DNA of 64,000 nucleotides from Lyophyllum atratum (taxonomy: Eukaryota; Basidiomycota; Agaricomycetes; Agaricales; Lyophyllaceae): NCBI GenBank assembly GCA_014905825.1, contig JACGCN010000006.1:558001-622000 (forward strand). Reading direction: 5' to 3'. The position numbers and the translations under genes were made by a program. Below are positions 31,874-44,037 of the stretch, in pieces; the stretch's first letter is position 1, and each line of letters starts with the position of its first letter. The notes beneath the pieces were generated by a model. The model was given only the letters and a program-made list of their open reading frames with translations. It had not been told where the DNA came from and did not search any database.

Positions 31874-32655
31874 CCATACGGGCAGTTTGGGGTCCTCAAT
31901 CCTTCCAGGTAGCTATCTCAGAACATCTCCACAAATGATTAAGCGGCTGACCATCCTTCTAGGGGAGAAGGTCTTGATATTCGCGCTAGGATTGTCAGCC
32001 GCGCGCCTTATTCTGGAGAGGCTGATGTACCAGCGGATCAGCCCTGGTTACGCTGTCGGGCTGCATGCTTACAACGAGAAGGCATATGTTGAAGGTCGTT
32101 CGGGGGGGCTTTCGATTGCGGTACCAGATCGGTGCATACCAGAAGCAAGAACTGTCAAAAGTCGACGCGATCCATATGCTTTGGCGCCCAACAAACAAAG
32201 CAACTGGTGGGAGCAGTCTCATAACACATCGGAGACGGAGTTGTATGGTTTATGGAGCGAGCATGGATGCGCTCAGGCTATATGTATGGATGCAGCCCAT
32301 CCCGTCGCTCGGCCACCGAAACGAATACAAACTTAAAGACAATGCGGAGAATATAAAATCGCATAGATACTCATCCATCTCGTAGAAAGTCGCGAAAATC
32401 CTCAAGCGCGGACTCCGTTTAACTTCTTATATCGTCTTGACCATGCTTCTCGCCCATCTCATCTTCGACATTTCCTAGTGATATTACGCTGTCGGAGGAC
32501 AGAATACTGATGTACGAGGGCCCATTGCCGCCATTGCGTTCGCTGTGTCTTGTCATCCGCGATGATAGATACTACATCCAATCAGATTTCGGTTTCGATC
32601 ATCTTATACATCAGCCCCTGACTAATAGTGTTCATGAAGGCTTTGAAGGTCGTCA
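31874..32655. other. Region between convergent Rpr2 and Yippee genes
   Basis: About 780 bp. A plus-strand open stretch at roughly 31970-32097 is protein-like in composition but has no start, splice partner or domain I can name. The rest appears non-coding. Confidence 0.35.
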
Positions 32656-33268
32656 TCATTCGTCAAATGTCCACGCGTTCTCTTTGATGAGTTTCTCCCG
32701 CTCCAGCAGATACTTCCCTACATGAGAGTGATTTTGTTAAGAAAACAGAGCGACGATCACTAAGGATGTATGCCGGACGTACCCTCCTTGTATTTCTGCC
32801 CAGCGTCGCTTGCCTTGTGGTAGAACCACCCAATACGGTCGTTGCACCCAAGACAGAATACGTCAGCAACAGTATGCACGCCCGTCCTATAAGGCTTCAA
32901 CGACGTATTTCAGGCGGGAAGATGGGGAAGACAGACGTACAGCAGAGGGCGTTCTTCGCGTTTTCCAAGCTTGATGTTCTCCGCCGAGTTCATTAGACTA
33001 GATCGAATAAAAACGGCTATAATCAGGAGGGCATCTCAGTGATCCAAGAGACTTACTACCCGCGCCCATCTCTTCCTGAGAAAGCTTTACTGATGAGTTC
33101 GTCCTGGAGCGCCTACAAATCACCTAAAAGCTCTATTATCAGGACTTCATAGAAGGCTTCGATACGCACAATAGTAGCTGCGCACTTCGCGCACGAGAAG
33201 GAAGGTCGGCCGGCGTACGTCTGCACGACTTGGGGGCTACGGCTGCTGGAGGACCTTGGGGATGTCAT
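32656..33268 (-). CDS. Yippee-like zinc-binding protein
   Basis: ATG 33268, TGA at 32656-32658, four introns. The joined protein has CAKC in SFSCAKCAATI, then ALQDELISKAFSGRDGRG and LMNSAENIKLGKREERPLLTG. VHTVADVFCLGCNDRIGWFY supplies the second Cys pair, and AGQKYKEGKYLLERE is the usual Yippee end. These are the two CxxC pairs and Trp/Tyr positions of the Yippee fold. An in-frame Met 27 codons upstream exists, but the chosen start gives normal family length (about 130). Yippee proteins are conserved nuclear or cytosolic zinc proteins linked to cell-cycle and degradation complexes. Confidence 0.9.
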
Positions 33269-33470
33269 GGCAATTTGAGTACTATTGAGGGCTATCCAGC
33301 GTTTAAAGGCGTCCAACAAGCTATATTCCACATGTGCAATATCTGGCAAGCAGACGGCCGTAGCTCTCCAAACTTGTCCTTGGCCTCGGTTATAATGAGG
33401 GCACTAAGAATGGGGTTAGGGTTTCATAATTGATCTCGGGTTCGACGTGTAAGCCATTCCGCTCATTGCA
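33269..33470. promoter_or_regulatory. Divergent promoter of Yippee-like and VPS53 genes
   Basis: The two start codons are 202 bp apart on opposite strands. The segment therefore serves both genes. No firm element is identified. Confidence 0.45.
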
Positions 33471-36400
33471 ATGCACAATGACGAGCTCCCGCACGAGGTG
33501 ATCCTCGCCATACAACGTGTCCTCGAGGTCCGCGCCGACGATGCAGAGGGAGACCCGTTTGACGCGCTGACACTGTCAACACCTTTCAGCCCCATACCCG
33601 TCCTTAATGACCTATTTCCTGATGGTGTGTCTATGTTATTGGCCCTTCGAACTCAAGGGCTGCTCGACGTCAAATTCTAATGCTCAATTTTGACTATGAA
33701 CCTAAACAGAGGCTTCACTGGCACACCTGGACACGGTCAGCGCTCGGCTAGCTGAGACACAACGCGAACTTCAGACGGAGATCGATGCCCTCCAAGCGGA
33801 GCTGAGACGCAGCCAGGACCCAGAGCGGATGCAACTCATCCAGGAGATGATATCCGTACGCCTGCTTTCTCTTCAAAACTTGAATAAATCGCCGAACTAT
33901 AAACAAATCCCGGCTACGTAGGACCTCCTGGGACAGATGTCACGGATTCGCGAAAAGGCGACAGAGTCGGAGGCGGTGGTACGGAATATCACAAAGGATA
34001 TCCAGGTTCTGGACACGGCGAAGAAGAATTTAATTTTGAGTATGACGACGCTCAAGCGGCTGCAGATGCTCGGTATGTTTCCCTGCACAAATGTTGTTTT
34101 GGCTTCGTAGTACTGATCTGTATTTTAGTCAACGCGCTAACTCAGCTAGAGGACCTCGTCCGGGAGAAGAAATACAACGAGATTTCGGAAACACTCGCTG
34201 TCAGTCCCACAGCATGTCTGATAACCAGTGGCATAGTTGACCTGCATGTTCTTAGGCAGTGAAGCAGATATCTGCGACTTTCAAGCCTTACACCGCCGTG
34301 CAGCGAGTGGCGCAGGTCTGGAAGCGCATACAAGAGATTCAAGGCGACCTACGGAATAAGATTGATGCTGACTTCGACGCGTTGTACGTATGCATGTCCT
34401 TCCAGCTATTCTCGTCTGATCTCTTAACTTTCATCTATTCTCATACTCCGTTCCTCCCTAAAGCATCCTCCAAGACACCTCTAAAGCTATCAAAGCGCCG
34501 CAAATCACTGACGCCTGCCTGGTCGTAGACGTCCTCGGGGCCGATTTCCGTGGACACCTGATCGACCGCTACGTCGCGCTGGAAGTCAAGGAGTACCGCC
34601 GCATCTTCCGCGCGACGGATGAGGCGGGTCAGCTCGACAACCTTTCTCGCCGCTTTGCATGGTTTCGGCGGATGCTGCAGACGCATGAGGTAGAACAGGG
34701 TAGAGTATTCCCGGCGGAGTGGAGGGTTGGGTGGTGTCTCTTGGCAAAGTTTGTGGATATTACCAGGTGTGTGAAAGGTGTATTAACGATTCTCACTCAA
34801 CAAGGCTGATGTTTGCTTTCCTAGAGATGATGTGACGATGCTTCTCGCTAAGGCGGGACCGTCACTGACTGTCAAGGCTCTCCTGGAAAATCTACAGATA
34901 ACTACAGAGTTTGAGGTGGCTATGTCGAAGAAGTGGGCCACTAATGTACGACTTTCTTCTTTTTAATTCCCTCGTGCTCATTTGTGCCGTTTAGATCCAA
35001 GCTATGTTGGATGCAACAACGGGGGTGCATGCTGCCCCAATCAAACCGATCTCAGCCGCATTTGAGCCTCACATGAGCATCTTCGTGGATGCCCAGGACA
35101 AGTGAGCCCCCGCTCCTCCGCTACCTCATATATGATACTCATCACAGCTCGAGTTCAGAGTCCTCGCAGACATGCTTGCCCCACATCGTAGGTCCAAGGC
35201 TGGTAAAGCCCCGCCACGACCCTCCCTTGACGCACCAGGCGCTGAGCCCGATTCCACGGATGATGCACCCATTCTTGTCCTGCCCTCTTCAACGGACTTG
35301 TTCTATTTCTATGCCCAAAGTCTGGAGCAATGTGCGAAGCTCTCGACGGGTCAAGCACTGTTTGATTTGTGTGCGCTTCACAAGAAGTGGTTGAGAATAT
35401 ATGCAGGTTCGCGTCTACTACTTCCCTTAGTCCTCAGTCCTGGCAACTGACATACGCTTGGCTGCGTAGAGGACGTGTTGATCGCGAGTCTTAAAAGGTG
35501 TGCATCTATGCGTGTTCCTGCTGCCACCATCTAAGTTGACCTTACTTGACTTTAGAGCACCATCACAACCTCAATCTCGCCGCTCAAACGACGCGCGGTT
35601 TGATCCCCATGAGCTGAAGCATGCGTGCATATTGATCAATACCGCCGATTACTGCCTTACAACGGCACTTGAGGTACGTTCAAAGTATAATGTAAGGCAA
35701 CTTGGATCGCAAGCTCATGCTTGGCTTTTGGTAGCTAGAGGAGAAGATACGGGAGAAGATCAACGAGGACTTCAGGGAACGGGTGAGCCTCCAGCCAGAG
35801 CGCGACATGTTTGTGAGGTGCGTTTATATTTTTTCCGTTCTACACTACCTGCTATTTATGAGCCCTTCACAGTGTCATTTCCGCAGCCATCATAATCCAG
35901 CTACGCGAGCTCGAGTCAGCGTGCGACGCGGCTTTTGCGACCATGGCACGCACGACATGGACAGCCACGAATCAGGTCAGCGGGCAGTCCGCATATGCGG
36001 GAGATTTGGTTAGCGCCGCGGAGCAGGTCATCGAGATAGTGAAGCCGCTGGTCGAACAAAAGAAGTACTTGCGGAATTTGTTTGATAAAGCGTGCAGGTA
36101 TGATGCTTAAATTAAAACCCTTGTGGATCACCAGTGACATATCTCCTCCTGCAGCCTCATCCTAGCGAAATTCACGGGTGCGATCGTCAAGAGCCGACCA
36201 TTGAAAGAGATTGGGGCGGAGCAGGTGCGTCTTTCTGTCTTTCTATTGCCACTCTTGCGGCATAGAGGGGTGCTGATACTCTGCTCTGGCAGCTCTTGAT
36301 TGACCTTCAGCAAGTCAAAGGATACCTTTCCAGAATGCCCGGAGAAGCGCTGATGACAGCGAGGTACGAACATGCCCTCATGGCCCTTTCTATCATTCAT

Positions 36401-37068
36401 TGATGAGATGGTATGTTGTCTAGCTACACACGTGGGCTCACGAAAAGCACTACGCGACTAGAGGCCTTGCTCAAGGTTATTGTTACACCCGTGGTATGTG
36501 AACTTGTACATTTAACACTCCATTCCCAATTGACTTTTCATCCGCAGGACCCGCCCGAAGGCTTCATCTTGAATTATACCCTCCTCATCGGCGACGCATC
36601 ATTCTCCAACTTCCAAAAAGTGCGAAATTAATTGTACAATGCCTCCAAAGCTATTCTGATCATCTTCTGCAGATCCTCGATCTCAAAGGCACCCCAAAAG
36701 CCCAGCAAAACGCCCTGCTCGATGATTTCCTCACGATAACCAGCACCAAAACCGACCTTGACAGCACCTCGTTCCTATCATCTCTCGACATGGAGCCACC
36801 AGGGCCAGGGCAGCTTGGCGGAAGCCTTGTAAGCCCAGGCGGCAGCCGCGTCTCGCTCCCACTCGCCGTGAATGGCGAGGGTATTTTTGCGACGATGACA
36901 TCCCCGGCATCAACGGGTCCAGGTGGGATGAGTTCAAGCGTCAGTTTCCAGGGTGCAGGATCAGGAACAGAGACACCCACTCGGGGTGGGGAGCGCCGGG
37001 AGGTGTTTTCGGACTTTAGACGTTTTGTGAGCTTTGGGTTGAGGAAGGACTCGATGGCGCCTTCATGA
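33471..37068 (+). CDS. VPS53: GARP/EARP complex subunit Vps53
   Basis: ATG 33471, TGA 37066-37068, about 17 introns. The N-terminus has FSPIPVLNDLFPDEASLAHL, the Vps53 start, followed by a coiled coil (ARLAETQRELQTEIDALQAE). Next come LLGQMSRIREKATESEAVVR, DIQVLDTAKKNLILSMTTLK and LEDLVREKKYNEISETLAAV, all hallmarks of Vps53_N. The middle includes FRGHLIDRYVALEVKEYRRI and FYFYAQSLEQCAKLSTGQAL. The C-terminal tail after FSNFQKILDLKG is Ser/Gly-rich. Vps53 tethers endosome-derived vesicles at the trans-Golgi network with Vps51/52/54. Length (about 850 residues) is normal. Confidence 0.93.
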
Positions 37069-37183
37069 ATGTGTAGGGATATGACATTCGCATTAGGAAT
37101 ACTAAAGCCTTTAATTACATTTCCACTCAGCCGAAAGATGTCAAGTCCAAAACAGAAGCCCGACGGCAGGGGGAACTGTGAGA

Positions 37184-37579
37184 TCAGTTTGACGTCTTAT
37201 TAACCGACAAACGATCTGGACCGCCGCTACGCTCGAAGTAGTTGTAAAGACAGGCCATGCCACACTCGGTATCAGGAGCTAGGACAGCAGTAGAAGGCAA
37301 CGTGGATCCGCACCCTGTGAATGGCAAGAGTATTTGACAATCAGCAAAAGACAGAAAGGAGGGGAAACATAAGGGCAGCGTACAACACTCATTCCTGTAC
37401 TCGGTTCCGGCGTAGGCGTAACCAGCAGCTTTGCAAGTCGATGCACATAGCTCCAAGGTATAGAATCGAGGATCTGAGACTGGTAGTCGGATGGAGAGTA
37501 ACCGAGCGGTTTGAGAATCTCTGAATCCACAACGCGTCGATAGGCCATCTTTCCGGAGGGGTAACCCCCAAGGCAACAT
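37184..37579 (-). CDS. Isolated WSC domain, probably a truncated gene
   Basis: ATG 37579, TGA 37184-37186. One intron with GTACGC donor restores the canonical EYRNECWCGSTLP. The rest reads LELCASTCKAAGYAYAGTEY and CGMACLYNYFERSGGPDRLSV, leaving no doubt about a WSC domain with its spaced cysteines. There is no signal peptide; the domain begins within 16 residues of the Met, and the protein stops just after it. Typical fungal WSC proteins carry several copies plus a signal peptide or membrane anchor, so this is likely a remnant or an incompletely read gene. It sits directly downstream of a cell-surface protein gene on the same strand. Confidence 0.65.
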   Translation of the reverse strand: MLPWGLPLRKDGLSTRCGFRDSQTARLLSIRLPVSDPRFYTLELCASTCKAAGYAYAGTEYRNECCTLPLCFPSFLSFADCQILLPFTGCGSTLPSTAVLAPDTECGMACLYNYFERSGGPDRLSVNKTSN

Positions 37580-37790
37580 TGTTAAGAGCTACACACTAAT
37601 ACTTAAGCGAATACAATAATAGGCACCAGCAAGGCGGAAGGGTATGAGCAGGATAATGAGCGAAGGCCGGAGAGATATTGCGTCGTTAAGAGGAATGGTA
37701 CACGTCCGATCCAGTACGCTACATGTTTAATCAGGAAAAAGGCAAGACAGCCAAAAGGATGTGTAAATAAAATACATACGATGCGGATTA

Positions 37791-40700
37791 TCAAGGAGAA
37801 GGCGACCGCGGAATAGAATTGATGTCAGGGAGCGGCGGATGAGGAGGCAGCTGCAAGCTGGTATGAGCACTGTTTGAATCCCCAGTCGAACCACTATTGC
37901 GATTTTTGGGTTCTGCGACCGATATAGGCACACTATCAGTCGGTGATCCAAAGGCTGAAAGTCGAAGCGCTCTAGCTGGATAACGGTCCCGGGCCTGTGG
38001 GGGCTCCAGCCGCCGGGAAATGGCTTGACTTGGTGGCGAGCTGATGTGGCCTTCGGGATGGTGAGGCGACGGCGGCAGAGATATTGGGTAAGGGAAGTAT
38101 GAAATCGAGCCGGACGCTGGGGAGTTCACAGGGATTGAAGCATCGGACGAGCCACTACGTGTATGCCCTGTCATCTGCGATACACTACTACTCCACCTCG
38201 ATTGGAGCTGACGCTGTCGGTTTTGTGCAGAGATTTCCGAGGGCGCGATGGATCGAGTGCGGTTCGACCCATCAGACGAACTACTGAAGTCGAGGAACGA
38301 TGCTGACTGGCTTCGCATGTGGCCATGCGGCGGAGAAACTGGCGCGTTGCTCAGGGGTGTCAACTGAAAGACAGAACGAAGATCTCGAGGACTCTGTCTC
38401 TTCTCAGGACCGCGTTCTTCCGTTCTGTGTTCCCGTGTCCTCCTCGCACGTCCAGCCTCTCCAGGGTTTCGCAACGGATCTTCAGCAAGGTCTATTATGA
38501 ATGGACTTGTCGATCGTATATCTGGAAGTGTGGTGTCGGGAAGTCGTAGTGTCCTGTCATTATTTGCCTGTAGCTCGATCGGGTGATTCACAGGAGATAT
38601 GACCTCCAGGAACGATGTTTCAGGACTCCTTGGCGTGTCTATCCCAATGCCCGCGGATTTGGCTCCAGCTGTAGAGTCATTGGCTGATGTCGGAGGTCCA
38701 GGTTCCTGCGTTGCTCGTTCTGGCTCAGCAAACTCGCTGGTACGAGGGCTTAGACCGCGGAGAGCCAGGCGCGCCGCCGTAGAACCAAGATAGCTAGTCG
38801 TATCATCTGAGCTATATTGAGCACTTCCTCGATCTCTTGGTGCGAGGGGTGACAGATGATGGGCTGGGTCAGACGAGATGAAAGGCTCGTAACTATTGGT
38901 TGGATCCTCCTCAGGGGAGCCGGGATTGTTTTCTCCATAGTTCAACAGCAATCCGACGCTGCCTTGTCTGCTGTGAGCGTTGGATGAAGGTAAAGATGTA
39001 CAACGCGGGGCGAATTGAGCTGGCGAGACAGAGTTGGAATGTGAATCTCTTTCAGAACTTGTAGTAGAATACGATGGAGGGGCGAATTGAGCCGCAGGAG
39101 GAGGGAGTGAGGGGGTATTCATGTAGGAAAGTGAGGTCAGTCCAGAGGTTACTGAGATGTGTTCATCTTGTGGAAGGTAGGAAGGGCCGACGTCTTTGTC
39201 TTTATAACTGTCTGCGATCGACTCCGGCCTCGCAGATAATTCGAGGGCAAAACTAGGGGACCAAGAGCTCTCGCTTACATGTTTTGGCATGGCCTTCCGC
39301 TTACCTTTTCCACGTTTTGACGATAGTCTGGAAGACATTGTAAACATGGAAGACTTCGGGCTCAGACGCTCGCTCGCTCCACCAGAGCGTCCCGCAGATT
39401 TCTTGCCTATTGAACCGGAATGCCTGAACGAGATTCCCAGTCCAAGGCCACCGACACCCCCTTCCATCTCCCGCTTCCATCGAGTAAAACCTGATTTCCC
39501 ACTTGACCGTTGTGCGCGGTGTCCAGGGCTTGCTGATGTACTCCCCAACTCCACATCACCAAGGGACACGGACGGGGCGATGTTGATGACTGCAAATCCT
39601 CCAGCTTCTTGCTCCTTTCTCCTGTGACGGTCCAACCGCGCTTGCCTGACACGGCGCCTACGCGGTCGAATGACAAAGAAAAAGAACAGGGAGCCGCTTA
39701 TAACGAGGAAGCCGAGTATACCAGCTAGAACCAACGCTGCAATGGTTCCTTTGGGATGACTGGCAGATCCTGAGAGAGGTACCGTGGAGGGAGGGGGACT
39801 CGGGACTGTCCTAATCATATTTATGGTATCAGTGTCCTATACGCCAGAATCGAGATGATGACAAACGTTGGAGGACCGGCTGCGAAAGCTTCAAGTCCGC
39901 CTACTTTCAATGACAACTCGTTACCATCGTCATTAGTGACTTGAAAATTATGCAGTTCGGTAGGATCAAGGCTAGTAGAAAAGAAGAGTTGTGTCTCCAA
40001 ATTTGTGAATGAGGATCGTCCCGAAAAGGTCGATGTGACATTGTCGAGAGTAACTGAATATGTTCCCGCCTTGGACGACGTCGCGCCAATAAGCAAGAAA
40101 GATGCCCCTTGATAGGTAAATCAGAAACGAAGAATCAGAATAATATGTCAGAGAGCGTACCACTGAAAGTCACTTGTGCAACATCACCTCTGGTGATTGA
40201 ATGATGAAAAAATGCGTTTGGATCGTTTGGATTGCTTCGAATCGACCAATTGCCAAGGAACGATATATTGCGGTCGTACAGGGACTGCTGCTGGAAAGGG
40301 TCGCTGTAAGAAAGTGATTATCAAGTCAATCGTTCAGCGCAGATTTTTAACGAGGCTTGAACTCACGTCGATAAACTGTCAACAGTAGATATTATCACAG
40401 CATTGTCGAAGTAGACTCCGGACGCGCCCGGTTCGTCGTCGATAGGTATCCGTGCACTTAGAGACACGTTATGCTCTGTGTCAGGAAGCTGCAGGAAGGT
40501 AGCAAGTACCCCGGCCTCTATATTGGCACCAGACTGTAGTTGGGGTTTACCATCGAGGGTGATGTCGTAGCCTGCCTTGGCCGTAGTATATCCGAGTAGT
40601 CGAATTCCAGTTCCTACTCGCGGGGTTGGTTATTACTGACATCGATTGAAACGATTTATTGCGGACGCACCTCTCCATTTGATAGACAAGGCAGCCTCGT

Positions 40701-41050
40701 CAAGGGAGGTGGCGTGTAAACTTGTCCCTATCCCTGTTTCGTCGGGAACTTTTAAGAAGCCCGATTCACTGAAATACGGGTTCCATCCTGCGGTAAGGTT
40801 GACGGTAGAGAAGGTGTCGCCCAAAGGCGAATACGATATTGAAGGAGAGGTATCATCGACCGAGAGGCTGATATTCGTTGATTCCATTAGATCATGGGCT
40901 CGTTCAGGGAAACTAGGAAAAGACACCGAAGTCAGGGACGGCCGCCGAAGAAATTACACTTGCCCACCTGTATATTGACAAGGGTTTGGAAAGAGAGTTA
41001 TCAGTAAGTGTTGAGCACGTCGAATGGGGAGGTCCTAAGGGCAAACCAAA
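37791..41050 (-). CDS. Single-pass membrane protein with extracellular tandem beta domains and long cytosolic tail
   Basis: Stop at 37791-37793; the 5' end is uncertain (the first exons near 40980-41130 could not be fixed). The ectodomain has two related beta-rich halves with DDTSPSISYSPLG..., GTGIRLLGYTTAKAGYDITL and the later ASFLLIGATSSKAGTYSVTL, a galactose-binding-like arrangement common in Agaricomycete surface proteins. A 56-nt intron with GTTTGT donor leads to a Pro/Ser stalk. The membrane helix GTIAALVLAGILGFLVISGS is followed by RPRRRR, giving an N-out, C-in orientation. The remaining 600 or so residues are Ser/Pro/Arg-rich and probably phosphorylated. Such proteins may sense cell-wall or environmental cues; ligand unknown. 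Confidence 0.72.
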
Positions 41051-41613
41051 GGGAGAGAAGAGTTAGTGTCGTCCACTCGTGCCCCAGGCTAGGTCGTCGC
41101 GAATTCCGGGAAGTCAAGGTGGCAGCGCCATGAATGATGATTGATATATTTTCCTCTCGTGAGCAGCCAAAAGGCGACATCCTATCCCCATGATGGCAGA
41201 ATGACAACCAGGCTGTCAATGTGGGCTGTTACGTTATTTACGGATCAATATTAGGTAATATGATAAGTCCCTGCTAACTCTCAAGTGACTCCTCCGACTT
41301 CGAAGTCCTTCCCACTGCCAGTACATACACCTTGCAGAAACGTGCAAGACTGTCTTTCTGATGTATAAAGCCAAGTGCTTCGGCCTCGTCACCATCTGTG
41401 GTCGCTAACTCGGAACTCGCTCCCAACACACACAAGACAACCATCACTTGACAGTCCCTCGAACGCAACCCCAAGTTACCCAACAAGATACCATTGGTTC
41501 AGTGGCTTAAGATTCGCCATCTGATCCGCCTTTACCCCCTCTGAAGACACCAAGTTGTACGTTCCTTTTGACCGTCTATGCTTTTCTAGCTAATTGTTCA
41601 GGCACATTGGCAG
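41051..41613. other. Divergent promoter region between the membrane protein and AAA-like genes
   Basis: May include the undetermined signal-peptide exon of the minus-strand membrane protein (41051-41130). No other coding feature is supported. Confidence 0.35.
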
Positions 41614-43790
41614 ATGCTTGATCCGACGACCGTAGCTGACCTCCGACCACTGCTTGGTTCACCCGCGTTTGTGCCCAGCATACTTTCCTATATCCGAAAA
41701 TCCTCTTCTGGGAACTTGCCCCTGGATTCTTCGCTATTTCAAGCTATACTACTATGCATGGTCGCAGGCGACAAACATCTCATTCTCCATACCCCAGAAG
41801 AAGACGTTAGTTTGGTTGTCAGGCTCGCAGTTTGGGTGAGTATAAATCCAACCTTTCGTCTTCGCAATGATGTTGCCGACATCGCCAGCCATGATGGATT
41901 CTCCTCCCACATCTGTTGCGATTTCGCTGTGCTTGAATGGAGTTGTGAACCGATTTGGCCATTCATTCCGAGACCATCGGCCTCTCTGTGATTGTGGCTG
42001 CACGCCAACCTTAGATCAAACCGCAGTTGTGGCGACTTAATGTCTGGTATTCTGACCAATTGCTGAACTGTCCAGACGCTATCGTCCATATTCGATCTTC
42101 CAACGCACAAGGTGAAGATAAGGTCCCGTCCTTCGCTGACAACAAGATCTACGGGTGCTACTCCCCGGAGGGATCCTAATTTCTTCCTGCGGTCTTTGTT
42201 CTTACCATCGACTCGCCGTGATGCGTTCGACCAGTCTAGACCTTCTGTCCACTCACGGACTCGCTCTGGGAAGCGACGTTCAAGTTATCTGCGATCAGTA
42301 TCAATCCCGAATGACCTTTCCGTCTTTGGAAATCTACCACCGGCAGTCGGTCTCTCTGGTACAAGTGTCGACGAGCAGCCTCGGAACCTGGTACGCGACG
42401 CCGGCGCGACTTTGCCTATTGTTGCGCCTCAACCGCGGCCTTTTATTCATGCACATACCGAACCTCTTCCTATCAGCCGCAGCAGGACGCAACCCGAATT
42501 CCCCCATGCACTGGTTCTGTCTGGTCTAGATCATGCAAATCTCGCAGAACAGGCTTCCCTCACCGATATTTTGGCCCACCGACAAGTCGTCATCGGGACC
42601 ACTGACTGTGAGGTCAGTTCGAAGACCTTCTGTTAGAGATGTGTGCTTACGGGAATCGTTCTTCTAGGGATCCTATACTGGACTGTCCGACGACTTGGAT
42701 TACGAAGGGACGTGGAACGTGCCCGAAGGTTTCATATCAATATATGTATGTCCTTGGGACTCAAGAGAGAGGCCGAAGATTCACAAGAGTTTGGTATGTT
42801 CCTACACATTTATTTTAGGTCAGCTAATAACATCCTCACTGCCAGTTAGACCAATTTGCCATGAGTTCGACCATTTTCGTTCATCAACACACTCGGCAGG
42901 CCTTGAGAACTCTCCCTTTCACGTCCAACTCAATCTCCCATCTCCGTCTTCATTCTTACTCGCATTCAAATCCACCGACCCCTTCTCTATTTCAGTCCCC
43001 GTCACTGCCATCACCACGAACGCCCCCTATGTCGAGCCATACTCTTCCAGGGAACATACAACCTCAACATCACCCACAGCGCAATTCTCATGCTCAACCG
43101 CCACCACCGCCTATCGTTCCAAAACAGCTACTGCCTCGTGAATTCTTGCTATTTCTCCGGTCAGCTGCTCAGGGTGCTCATGTCTCGTCAATTTTGTCCC
43201 TTTACCTTTCCGACCTCTTCTCTGCCGTGCGCCATCATCCTAAGCTTGACGGGAGCTTACTCACAGCAAGATCGATGAATGATGCCAGCGCTCTTGCCCG
43301 TGCCGGCAGAGTTCTCGGGGTCGACCCCACAGGGGGAGAGTTGCTGCGTGATTATCACGGGGTAGAGACTTTCGAGGACGAGGAAAACAGTGATGCCGAT
43401 GGCGAACATAGGAGTTTCCATGGATACGACGACATCGCGAGCGGCAGCGAGAGCGTTACCATCAACGTACCACGGGGGAAAACGCTTTCGCAAGGCTCGC
43501 TCGCTACCTCTATTAAAGACCTTGATCATACATCTGCAGGAGCAGTGGATGAGCTAGTCCAGACGCTCTATGTGTCTGAGGCTGATTTTGCCCGCATAGT
43601 CCCTCGGGTTGTCACACATAGACTTCGTGTCCGGGATGGGCCCGAAGATGAACTTTTGGCAAGTGCGATGTTTGGGGCAACCTTTGAGTCGCCTTTGAAG
43701 CGCCCCACTGGACCTAGTAACACTGATTATGACTGGGAAACCCGGAATTCGATAAAGGATATTCTGGTTGAAATTCTGGCTGAGGTGTAG
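41614..43790 (+). CDS. Uncharacterised protein resembling fungal Mg-chelatase-like AAA C-terminal regions
   Basis: ATG 41614, TAG 43788-43790. Introns: about 41836-42074 (long for this window and may hide an exon), 42613-42666 and 42794-42845. After a Ser/Arg-rich middle comes ISIYVCPWDSRERPKIHKSL followed by LDQFAMS. Later, LLPREFLLFLRSAAQGAHVS, SLYLSDLFSAVRHHPKLDGS and LLTARSMNDASALARAGRVL follow. This helical block looks like the lid region of magnesium-chelatase-type AAA proteins that fungi keep without chlorophyll synthesis. No Walker A motif is visible, so ATPase activity is doubtful. The C-terminus is acidic. Function unknown. Confidence 0.6.
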
Positions 43791-44037
43791 GGTAGCTCTA
43801 TCATAAGGATATGCTCTATGAATGCTATGACTTTTGACCGGGTGATTGCTGTGGGCAGATCGCAACGATGATCGCACTGATAAGATCAATCTTTGCTTCT
43901 GAAGCCCCTGGGAATTTCCATTTCGGATGGCTGTCGTCACCGCCGGCGCTTGCGGCATCGTTCAGTTGCAACTTTTCCGAGTCACAGCCATCACCAGGAG
44001 CTAAATAACAGCTCATTTTATTCTATACTGAGAGTCA

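Noticed and set aside
33420..33450. CTCGGGTTCGACGTG resembling a tRNA T arm
   Set aside because: No matching acceptor, D or anticodon arm nearby; it lies at the 5' end of VPS53.
38599..39627. Plus-strand frames over the membrane-protein tail
   Set aside because: Shadow of a Ser/Pro-rich coding region on the minus strand.
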